A stretch of DNA of 64,000 nt, from positions 248,001-312,000 of the forward strand of contig NZ_CALPBZ010000002.1 in NCBI RefSeq assembly GCF_943181415.1. Direction: 5' to 3'. Under the pieces are notes generated by a model. That model was given only the letters and a program-made list of their open reading frames with translations, ran no database searches and was not told the origin of the DNA. Shown here in pieces: positions 45,245 through 53,076 of this stretch; position 1 is the stretch's first letter; each line of letters opens with the position of its first letter. Source of the DNA: Microbacterium sp. Marseille-Q6648. GTDB taxonomy: Bacteria > Actinomycetota > Actinomycetes > Actinomycetales > Microbacteriaceae. A program made the position numbers and the translations under genes.

Positions 45245-47109
45245 CCGCCATCGAGACTCCCCAGACCACGCCGACGCGAGGACTCGCGCACCCGCACCTT
45301 CTGCGCCGCCTGGTCCGCCGGCCCCTCGCGCTGATCTCGCTGATCTTCCTCGCCGTCGTGGCGGTCATCGCCGTCATCGGCCCGCTCATCGCGCCGTACG
45401 ACGCGAACGAGGCGTCGCTGTCGCTCATCCTCGCCCCGCCGAGCGCAGACAACCTCCTCGGCAATGACAGCGCCGGACGCGATGTGCTCTCGCGCCTGCT
45501 CGCGGCCACCCAGGTCAGCGTCGCCGCCGCACTCCTGGCGCTGGTGACCGCCCTGGTGATCGGCGTGATCTCGGGCCTGATCGCCGGATACTTCCACGGC
45601 TGGTTCGACGCGGTGTCGTCATGGGTCACGTCGCTGTTCATGGCGCTTCCGGGCATCGTCGTCCTCCTCGCCGTGCAGGCCGTCGTCGGCCCCTCGGTGT
45701 GGATCGCGATGTTCGTTTTCGGCATCCTGATCTCACCCGCCTACTTCCGCCTCGTCTACGCCTCGGTGAACGCCGTGCGCAGCGAGCTGTACGTCGACGC
45801 CGCACGAGTGTCGGGCCTGAGCGACCTGAGCATCATCGGCCGTCACGTCCTCTCGGTCGTCCGGGCGCCGATCATCATCCAGTCGGCCATCGTGGCGGGC
45901 ATCACCATCGCGATCCAGGCGGGGCTCGAGTTCCTCGGCCTCGGCGACCTGTCGGTGCCCACGTGGGGCCAGATGCTCAACGACGCCTTCACCAACATCT
46001 ACCGCGCACCGCACCTGATGATCTGGCCGTCGTTGGCGATCGCGCTGACCTCGATCGCACTGACCCTGCTGGCCAACGCCATGCGCGACGTCCTCGAGCG
46101 CACCGTCACGGTCCGCCGTCGTCGCCGCCGCGCCGTGACCACCGCGACCGGCTCGATGGCCGCCGTCACCACCTCGCTGTCCACCGGCGGCGGCGACCTG
46201 TCGTCCCTCGAGGACTCGACCGAGCTGCCGGTGGTCGAAGGCGCGACCATCGTCCACGACGACGCGCCGGGCACTCCCCGCGCGGACGACGTGCTGCGCA
46301 TCCGCGATCTTCGCGTGGCCTACCAGCAGACCCAGGGCGAGGACATCGAGGTCGTCCACGGCGTCTCGCTCGACATCCGCAAAGGCGAGATCCACGGGCT
46401 CATCGGAGAGTCGGGCTCCGGCAAGACCCAGACCGCCTTCGCCGTGCTGGGGCTCCTCCCCCGCGGCGGGCACGTGACCGCGGGCTCGATCGACTACGAG
46501 GGGACCGAGCTGGCCGGTGGGGACGAAGGCGCCTATGCCGGCATCCGCGGAAAGCGCATCGGCTACATCCCGCAGGAGCCCATGTCGAACCTCGACCCGT
46601 CGTTCACCATCGGCTCCCAGCTGGTCGAGCCCCTGCGCACGCAGCTGGGGATGTCCAAGAAGGACGCCACCGAGAAGGCGCTCGCACTGCTGGCCAGGGT
46701 CGGCATCCCGAACCCGCAGCGCACGTTCGACGCCTACCCGTTCGAGGTATCGGGCGGCATGGCCCAGCGGGTCCTCATCGCCGGCGCCGTCTCGACCGAC
46801 CCCGACCTGATCATCGCGGACGAGCCCACCACGGCCCTCGACGTGACGGTCCAGGCCGAGGTGCTCGATCTCCTTCGCGACCTGCAGTCGGAGCGTCAGA
46901 TGGCGATGCTCCTCGTCACGCACAACTTCGGCGTCGTCGCCGATCTGTGCGACCGGGTCACCGTGATGCAGCAGGGACTGTTCGTGGAGCAGGGACCCGT
47001 GCGCACGATCCTCGGCAACCCCACCCACCCCTACACGCGATCCCTGCTGGACGCGATCCTCGACGAGGGACCCGCACGTCCCGCGTACACCGTTGGAGGC
47101 CGGTCATGA
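45241..47109 (+). CDS. Fused ABC permease (DppC type) and ATP-binding protein (DppD type)
   Basis: 622 aa. Residues 1-290 form a DppC permease ([24 protein letters not shown] loop [20 protein letters not shown]). A linker of about 60 residues ([13 protein letters not shown] ... [12 protein letters not shown]) leads to an ATPase: Walker [12 protein letters not shown]-loop PQEP, signature VSGGMAQR, Walker [13 protein letters not shown] and the C-terminal [10 protein letters not shown]. Such permease-ATPase fusions occur in actinobacterial oligopeptide-type importers. It pairs with the DppF-like ATPase next to it (ATGA overlap). One reading frame with no sign of a frameshift at the junction. Confidence 0.92.
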   Translation: MTAIETPQTTPTRGLAHPHLLRRLVRRPLALISLIFLAVVAVIAVIGPLIAPYDANEASLSLILAPPSADNLLGNDSAGRDVLSRLLAATQVSVAAALLALVTALVIGVISGLIAGYFHGWFDAVSSWVTSLFMALPGIVVLLAVQAVVGPSVWIAMFVFGILISPAYFRLVYASVNAVRSELYVDAARVSGLSDLSIIGRHVLSVVRAPIIIQSAIVAGITIAIQAGLEFLGLGDLSVPTWGQMLNDAFTNIYRAPHLMIWPSLAIALTSIALTLLANAMRDVLERTVTVRRRRRRAVTTATGSMAAVTTSLSTGGGDLSSLEDSTELPVVEGATIVHDDAPGTPRADDVLRIRDLRVAYQQTQGEDIEVVHGVSLDIRKGEIHGLIGESGSGKTQTAFAVLGLLPRGGHVTAGSIDYEGTELAGGDEGAYAGIRGKRIGYIPQEPMSNLDPSFTIGSQLVEPLRTQLGMSKKDATEKALALLARVGIPNPQRTFDAYPFEVSGGMAQRVLIAGAVSTDPDLIIADEPTTALDVTVQAEVLDLLRDLQSERQMAMLLVTHNFGVVADLCDRVTVMQQGLFVEQGPVRTILGNPTHPYTRSLLDAILDEGPARPAYTVGGRS

Positions 47110-48149
47110 CCGATCCGCTGCTGACCGTCGACGACCTCGTCGTCGAGTACCCCGGCAAGGGGTTCCGCGCGCAGCCCTTCCGTGCGCTCAAGGGCGTCTC
47201 GCTCGACATCCGTCCCGGCGAGACCGTCGGCCTGGTGGGCGAGTCGGGCTCGGGCAAGACGACCCTCGGCCGCGCCGTGCTGGGGCTGGCCCCCGTCTCA
47301 GGGGGAAGCATCTCCTACGACGGCCGCGACATCTCGCACCTGAACCGGCGTCAGCGCCGCGACCTCGCCAGCGAGATCCAGGTGGTGTTCCAAGACCCGT
47401 ACTCGTCGCTGAACCCCAACCTCACGATCGAGCAGATCCTCGCCGAACCCCTCACCGCACGCGGCGTGGCCGGCAAGGAGGCCAAGGGCCGCGTGCGCGA
47501 CCTGCTGGACGCGGTCGGCCTGCCCTCGGATGCCCGCAGCCGTCTGCCGCGGGAGTTCTCGGGCGGTCAGCGTCAGCGCATCGCGATCGCGCGGGCACTC
47601 GCCCTCGACCCGAAGCTCATCGTGTGCGACGAGCCGGTCTCGGCGCTCGATCTGTCGACGCAGGCACGTGTGCTCGACCTGTTCATCGACATCCAGGAGC
47701 GCACCGGCGTGGCCTACCTGTTCATCACGCACGACCTGGCCGTGGTCCGCCACATCAGCCACCGTGTCGCCGTCATGTACCGCGGCGAGATCGTCGAAAG
47801 CGGTGACGGCGACCAGGTCACCTCCGCCCCCGCGCACCCCTACACCCAGCGCCTCTTCATGGCCGCCCCCATCCCCGATCCTGACAAGCAGGAGCAGCGT
47901 CGCCGCGAGCGCCGCGAGTTCCTGGCGAGCCTGTCCTCGAAGGAGAAGCGGCATGACCGCCCCCACCCGCGTCCAGACCCCCGCCGTCGCCCACCTCGTG
48001 CCGCTTCTCGAGAAGCTGACGCTCGAGCAGAAGGCCGCCCTCGTCCAGGGGGCAGACTTCTGGACCACCGTCCCGCTGCCGCACATCGGCCTGCGCGCGA
48101 TGACGCTGTCGGACGGCCCCGCGGGCGTCCGCGGCCCGCGATGGGATGA
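47106..48149 (+). CDS. ABC transporter ATP-binding protein, DppF type, with suspect C-terminal read-through
   Basis: Walker [12 protein letters not shown]-loop FQDPYSSLNP, signature FSGGQRQRI, Walker B LIVCDEPVSALD, HPYTQRLFMAAPIPDPDKQ. The recognisable protein ends at LASLSSKEKR (about residue 282, position 47951). The frame then runs on for about 65 Arg/Pro-rich residues inside the GH3 gene to 48149. With one more G in CGGC (47949-47952) the frame would end at the TGA at 47954-47956, giving the same ATGA overlap as nearby junctions. So the real end is probably about 47956 and one base is missing, by error or mutation. Confidence 0.88.
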   Translation: MTDPLLTVDDLVVEYPGKGFRAQPFRALKGVSLDIRPGETVGLVGESGSGKTTLGRAVLGLAPVSGGSISYDGRDISHLNRRQRRDLASEIQVVFQDPYSSLNPNLTIEQILAEPLTARGVAGKEAKGRVRDLLDAVGLPSDARSRLPREFSGGQRQRIAIARALALDPKLIVCDEPVSALDLSTQARVLDLFIDIQERTGVAYLFITHDLAVVRHISHRVAVMYRGEIVESGDGDQVTSAPAHPYTQRLFMAAPIPDPDKQEQRRRERREFLASLSSKEKRHDRPHPRPDPRRRPPRAASREADARAEGRPRPGGRLLDHRPAAAHRPARDDAVGRPRGRPRPAMG

Positions 48150-50388
48150 GCGGGAGCCGTCGCTGAACCTCCCGTCGGGCTCGGCGCTCGCCGCGTCATG
48201 GGACGAGGATCTGGCCTACCGCTACGGTGCGGCTGCGGCATCCGAAGCCCGTCGCAAGGGCGTCGACGTCGTGCTCGGCCCGACGATCAACCTGCACCGC
48301 TCGCCGCTGGGCGGGCGCCACTTCGAATGCCTGAGCGAGGATCCCGAGCTGACCGCCGGGCTCGGCGCAGCCTATGTCCGCGGGATGCAGGACAACGGCG
48401 TGGGCGCATGCCCGAAGCACTACGTCGCGAACGACAGCGAGACCGATCGCTTCACCGTCGACGTGCAGGTCGACGACCGCGCCCTGCGCGAGCTGTACCT
48501 GGCACCGTTCGAGCGCGCGGTCGAGGAAGCGGGCGCGTGGACGATCATGAGCGCCTACAACTCCGTCCACGGCGTCACCATGACCGAGAACGACCTGCTC
48601 GAGACGCCCCTGAACTCGGAGTGGGGCTTCGACGGCGTCGTCATCAGCGACTGGACCGCCGTGCGCTCGCTCGGATCCATCCCCGCCGCACAGGACCTGG
48701 CGATGCCCGGACCCGCCCCGGCATGGGCCGATCTGGTGGATGCCGTCCGCGACGGCCGCGTCGACGAGGCGGACCTCGACCGCAAGGTGCTGCGGCTCCT
48801 CCTGCTCGCCGAGCGCGTGGGCGCGCTCGAGGGTTCGGATGCCGCGGCGCCCGCACCCGTCGACGGACCCGCCTTCGCCCGCGAGGCCTCGATCGAGGGC
48901 ACGGTGCTGCTGGCCAACGACGGCGTACTGCCCCTCGACGCCGGGTCGCTCTCGCGCGTCGCCGTCATCGGCCACAACGCCCGCGAGGCGCGCACGCAGG
49001 GCGGCGGAAGCGCCACTGTGCTGCCCGAGAAGATCGTGTCGCCCCTCGACGGCATCCGCGCCTCGCTCGCCCACGCGCAGGTGACGTACGAGATCGGCGC
49101 CGTCGTGCAGGAAGGCGTCGCCGAGATCCCGCTGGAGCAGCTGGTCAATCCGGCCACCGGCGAGCCCGGTCTGCGGGTGAGCTTCTTCGGCGCCGACGGC
49201 GCGGAGCTGTTCACCGAGGACCGGCGCGCGACCGCGCTGGTCTGGTTCGGCGGCGACGCCCCCATCGGCGCGAGCCGCACCGTCGTGCTCGAGACCCGCT
49301 ACACCCCCGCCGAATCCGGCGAGATCCAGCTGGGCTTCGCCGGCGCGAACCCCGGCAAGCTCTTCGTCGACGGCGACCTCGTGCTCGACGACGCCCCCGT
49401 CCTCGAGGGCACCGACCTGGGCGCCGCGTTCCTCAATCCGCCGTCGCTGACCGCTGCGGTGCGCGTCGAGGCGGGACGCGCGATCGCCGTGCGCGCGGAG
49501 TTCACCCGCGCCCAGGGCGGCCCGCTGGACGGCGCGCTGAGCGTGACGCTCGGCATCGCGCCGGAGCGCACCGACCCCGCCGCGCTGATCGCGCGCGCCG
49601 TCGCCGCGGCCGAAGCCGCCGAGGTCGCGGTCGTGGTGGTCGGCACCAACTCCAAGGTCGAGTCCGAGGGCTACGACCGCGAGAACCTCGATCTGCCCGG
49701 CCACCAGGACGACCTCGTCCGCGCGGTCGCCGCGACCGGCACGCCGACCGTGGTGGTCGTCAACGCCGGGTCGCCCGTGGTGCTCCCGTGGGCGGATGAG
49801 GTGTCCGCGGTCGTGCAGGGATACTTCGGCGGTCAGGAGTTCGGTGCGGCGCTGGCCGACGTGCTGACGGGAGCTGCCGAGCCCGGTGGGCGCCTGCCCA
49901 CCACGTGGCCCGCGGCCCTGTCCGACGTGCCCGTGACCGAGGTCGTCCCCACCGACGGCGTGCTGCGGTACACCGAGGGGATCCACATCGGCTCGCGCGC
50001 GTGGCTGAAGGCGGATGCCGCACCGGCGTTCGCGTTCGGTCATGGTCTCGGCTACACCACCTGGTCGTGGGGTGCCGCCCAGCGCGTCGGCGACGACGTG
50101 GAGGTTACCCTGGCCAACACCGGCGATCGTCCCGGCAAGCAGGTGGTGCAGGTCTACGCCGAGCGCCCCGACTCCACCGTGGAGCGCCCGGTGCGGTGGC
50201 TCGTGGGCTACGCGGTGGTGCGCGCCGAGGCAGGCCAGACGGTCACCGCCCGCATCCCGCTGCCGACGCGACGGTTCGCGTACTGGTCGGACGGCGCCTG
50301 GCGCCTGGAGTCCGGCGAGTACACGCTGCGCGCGGGCGCCTCGGTGGTCGATCTGCCGCTGGAGCTCGCGTGGCAGGTGCAGGCGTGA
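47953..50388 (+). CDS. Glycoside hydrolase family 3 with inserted PA14 domain (beta-glucosidase type)
   Basis: 811 aa. (beta/alpha)8 domain with LSDGPAGVRGPRW, KHYVANDSETDRF and nucleophile Asp233 (GVVISDWTAV); an alpha/beta sandwich; a PA14-like beta domain of about 140 residues (LVWFGGDAPIGAS ... GKLFVDGDLVLDD) inserted in the second domain; a fibronectin III-like C-terminus (QVYAERPDSTVERPVRWLVGYAVV). It cleaves terminal beta-glucosyl, xylosyl or similar units. No signal peptide, so intracellular. ATG 47953 follows AAGGAGAAGCGGC. Confidence 0.92.
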   Translation: MTAPTRVQTPAVAHLVPLLEKLTLEQKAALVQGADFWTTVPLPHIGLRAMTLSDGPAGVRGPRWDEREPSLNLPSGSALAASWDEDLAYRYGAAAASEARRKGVDVVLGPTINLHRSPLGGRHFECLSEDPELTAGLGAAYVRGMQDNGVGACPKHYVANDSETDRFTVDVQVDDRALRELYLAPFERAVEEAGAWTIMSAYNSVHGVTMTENDLLETPLNSEWGFDGVVISDWTAVRSLGSIPAAQDLAMPGPAPAWADLVDAVRDGRVDEADLDRKVLRLLLLAERVGALEGSDAAAPAPVDGPAFAREASIEGTVLLANDGVLPLDAGSLSRVAVIGHNAREARTQGGGSATVLPEKIVSPLDGIRASLAHAQVTYEIGAVVQEGVAEIPLEQLVNPATGEPGLRVSFFGADGAELFTEDRRATALVWFGGDAPIGASRTVVLETRYTPAESGEIQLGFAGANPGKLFVDGDLVLDDAPVLEGTDLGAAFLNPPSLTAAVRVEAGRAIAVRAEFTRAQGGPLDGALSVTLGIAPERTDPAALIARAVAAAEAAEVAVVVVGTNSKVESEGYDRENLDLPGHQDDLVRAVAATGTPTVVVVNAGSPVVLPWADEVSAVVQGYFGGQEFGAALADVLTGAAEPGGRLPTTWPAALSDVPVTEVVPTDGVLRYTEGIHIGSRAWLKADAAPAFAFGHGLGYTTWSWGAAQRVGDDVEVTLANTGDRPGKQVVQVYAERPDSTVERPVRWLVGYAVVRAEAGQTVTARIPLPTRRFAYWSDGAWRLESGEYTLRAGASVVDLPLELAWQVQA

Positions 50389-51521
50389 CGACGGAGCAGG
50401 TTACCGGCGGCACCCTCCAGGGCCGCGCCGACGCCCGGCTGAACGGGATCGTCGAGCGGCTCGAGGGCTTCCTTTCGGCCGACCCCGACCTGTCGTTCCA
50501 GGCCGCGGCGTTCCAGGGCGGCGAGCCGGTGCTCGACGTGTGGGGCGGGCCGCACCTGTCCGAGGACTCGGTGATGGTGCCGTACTCGGTGACGAAGAAC
50601 ACCATCGGCGTCACCGTCGGTCTGCTCGTCGAGCAGGGAGTGCTCGACCTCGACGAGCCGGTGGCGGCCTACTGGCCCGAATTCGCGCAGAAAGGGAAGG
50701 CCCGCGTCACCGTCCGCCAGCTGCTCTCGCACCAGGCCGGCCTGCCGCAGGCAACGCCGGCGCTGACATGGCACGAGCTCCTCGATCACCACGCGGCTGC
50801 GGAGCGGCTCGCCGCGACGACGCCGTTCTGGCATCCCGGCAGCTCGTTCGGGTACCACGCGATCACGATCGGCAGCCTGGCGTCCGAACTGGTGTTCCGC
50901 GTCACCGGGCGCACGCTGCACGAGGTCTACGACACCGAGATCCGTCGCCCGCACGACATCGACTTCTTCCTCGGCCTGCCTCCCGAGCACGACCGTCGGC
51001 GCGTCGACACCCTGCCGATGATCCGCCCGGTGTCGGACTCGTCGACGATGTACAGCTCGGTGCTCGGCCCGATCGTGTGGAATGCGGCCGGACCGCCCGT
51101 CGACCTCGCCAACGACGAGGTCAGCTGGCGGTTCGGTCACCCCGCCGCCTCGGGCACCGGCACCGCACGCGGCCTCGCCCGCCTCATGGCGTCGGCGGTG
51201 ACCGGTGTCGAGGGTGCGCCCGCGCTGCTGTCGCCGGACACGGTGGCGGCGATCGGCCAGCAGCAGGTCAGCGGCTATGACGAGGTGCTGGGGCAGCCGC
51301 ACCGCGCGCACGGCATCGTCTTCCAGAAGCCGACTCCGTCGCTGCACTTCGGCGGTCCGCGGGCCTTCGGCCACGACGGCGCCATGGGTGCGCTGGCGTG
51401 CGTCGACCCCGACACGGGGGTCGCGTTCGCGTGGACCATCGCCCGCGGCCCGTGGCCCGGGGGCGCCGATCCCCGCGCCCTCGCACTCGCGCGCGACCTC
51501 GGAACCCTGCTCTCTTCCTGA
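50385..51521 (+). CDS. Serine hydrolase of the beta-lactamase fold (esterase EstB-like)
   Basis: 378 aa. SxxK is SVTK (VPYSVTKNTIGVTVGLLVEQG), YxN-like GYHAITIGSLASELV, and a late FGHDGAMGAL in place of KTG/HxG. The group contains esterases of class C beta-lactamase fold. It is the second such protein embedded in a glycoside locus of this window (the other is 27315-28682). Removal of acyl groups from imported glycosides is a reasonable guess. GTG overlaps the GH3 stop by 4 bp. Confidence 0.83.
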   Translation: MTTEQVTGGTLQGRADARLNGIVERLEGFLSADPDLSFQAAAFQGGEPVLDVWGGPHLSEDSVMVPYSVTKNTIGVTVGLLVEQGVLDLDEPVAAYWPEFAQKGKARVTVRQLLSHQAGLPQATPALTWHELLDHHAAAERLAATTPFWHPGSSFGYHAITIGSLASELVFRVTGRTLHEVYDTEIRRPHDIDFFLGLPPEHDRRRVDTLPMIRPVSDSSTMYSSVLGPIVWNAAGPPVDLANDEVSWRFGHPAASGTGTARGLARLMASAVTGVEGAPALLSPDTVAAIGQQQVSGYDEVLGQPHRAHGIVFQKPTPSLHFGGPRAFGHDGAMGALACVDPDTGVAFAWTIARGPWPGGADPRALALARDLGTLLSS

Positions 51522-51567
51522 CCCTTACCCGCTCTTTCGCGGAGCGATCCGACATCATCGAGGAATC

Positions 51568-53076
51568 ATGACCACGCTCCCCAACCCGCTGCTGAACGGC
51601 TTCCACCCCGACCCGTCGGTCGTGAAGGTGGGTGAGGAGTGGTTCCTGGCCACGTCGTCGTTCGAGTACCTGCCCGGCATCCCGATCCACCGCTCGCGGG
51701 ACTTCGAGACGTGGGAGCTCATCGGCCACGTCGCCACGCGCCCCGGTCAGCTCGGCGTCGAGAACGTGCCGACGGGCGGCGGCGCATGGGCGCCGACGAT
51801 CCGCCACCACGACGGCGTGTTCCACCTCGTGATCACCGACGCGATGGGCCGGGGGATGCTGCACTTCACCGCCGCCGATGCGGCCGGTCCCTGGTCGGAC
51901 GGCGACGTCATCCTCACGCACGACGGCGCGGGGAGCGTGTTCGGCATCGACCCCGACATCGTGTGGGACGACGCGGGAACCGCCTACGTCACCTTCTCGG
52001 GACTCGTGCTCGACGGCGCCCTGAACCCGAACGAGCCGACGCACCTCGGCATCCAGCAGGTGAAGGTCGACCTCGACACCCACCGGGCGCTCGAGGAGCC
52101 GCGGTCGCTCTGGTCGGGCACAGGCCTGATGTTCCCCGAGGCGCCTCACCTCTACCAGATCGACGGCCGGTGGTATCTCGTCATCGCCGAGGGCGGCACC
52201 GAGCGTGGCCACACCATCTCGATCGCGCGCGGCGACGCGCCCGAGGGTCCGTTCGAGGGGGCCCCGGGGAACCCGCTCGTGTCGGCACGATCCACGCCGC
52301 GTCCCGTCCAGAACACCGGACACGGGGATCTCGTCCTCGGGCCCGACGGCCAGTGGCTGTGCGTGCTCCTCGGGGTGCGCCCCCGCAGCGGCACCCGGGC
52401 ATTCTCCGCGCTCGGGCGCGAGACGTTCGTCACGCCCGTGAGCTGGAGTGACGGGTGGCCCGCCATCGCTCCCGTGGAGCTGAACCCGCGTCCGGGCACC
52501 CGGATCGACATCGCCTTCGACGCGCCGCTCGACGACGAGTGGGTGGCCGTTCGCCGCCTGCCGTCCGACGTGGCGTCGATCGAGGACGGCCGACTCGTCC
52601 TGGCCGCCGACGGCAGCACCCTCGCCGACCCGCGGCCGGTGTTCGTCGGCAGGCGGCAGGAGCATCTCTCCAACGAGGTGACCGTCCGCGTCGACGTCTC
52701 CGCCGGCACCGGCGGTCTCGCCGTCCGCTACGACGAGCGGTTCCATGTCGGTCTCGAGGTCGGCGGCGGCCGCATCGTCGCGCGCGCGGCGATCGGCGGA
52801 CTGCTGCAGGAATGGGTGCACCCGTTCTCAGGCGACGAGGTCGACCTGCACATCGTCTCGCGGCGGCCCGCGGGCGGCGGCGGTCTCGTTTCGACGAGCG
52901 ACGTCTTCCACCTGGCGGCGACCGTCGCCGGGGAGCGCATCGAGCTCGCGCAGGTCGATGGCCGGTTCCTGTCGTCCGAGGTCACCGAGTCCTTCACCGG
53001 TCGCGTGATCGGCCTGTACGCCATCGAGGGTCACATCTCCGCGAGCTCGTGGGTGGCCGAAGGGAACGACGAATGA
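51568..53076 (+). CDS. Glycoside hydrolase family 43, beta-xylosidase type
   Basis: 502 aa. NPLLNGFHPDPSVVKVGEEWFLATSSFEYLPG carries the base Asp, GIDPDIVWDDAG the modulating Asp, and FPEAPHLYQIDGRWYL the acid Glu. A C-terminal beta-sandwich (from about residue 330) ends FTGRVIGLYAIEGHISASSWV. This two-domain form matches GH43 beta-xylosidases/arabinofuranosidases (XynB3 type). ATG 51568 follows GAGGAATC; the gene overlaps GH78 by 4 bp. Confidence 0.9.
   Translation: MTTLPNPLLNGFHPDPSVVKVGEEWFLATSSFEYLPGIPIHRSRDFETWELIGHVATRPGQLGVENVPTGGGAWAPTIRHHDGVFHLVITDAMGRGMLHFTAADAAGPWSDGDVILTHDGAGSVFGIDPDIVWDDAGTAYVTFSGLVLDGALNPNEPTHLGIQQVKVDLDTHRALEEPRSLWSGTGLMFPEAPHLYQIDGRWYLVIAEGGTERGHTISIARGDAPEGPFEGAPGNPLVSARSTPRPVQNTGHGDLVLGPDGQWLCVLLGVRPRSGTRAFSALGRETFVTPVSWSDGWPAIAPVELNPRPGTRIDIAFDAPLDDEWVAVRRLPSDVASIEDGRLVLAADGSTLADPRPVFVGRRQEHLSNEVTVRVDVSAGTGGLAVRYDERFHVGLEVGGGRIVARAAIGGLLQEWVHPFSGDEVDLHIVSRRPAGGGGLVSTSDVFHLAATVAGERIELAQVDGRFLSSEVTESFTGRVIGLYAIEGHISASSWVAEGNDE

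Noticed and set aside
52455-53072. A longer start for the GH78 rhamnosidase
   Set aside because: The extra 206 residues lie inside the GH43 gene and are Arg-rich; ATG 53073 gives the usual N-terminus and a 4-bp overlap.
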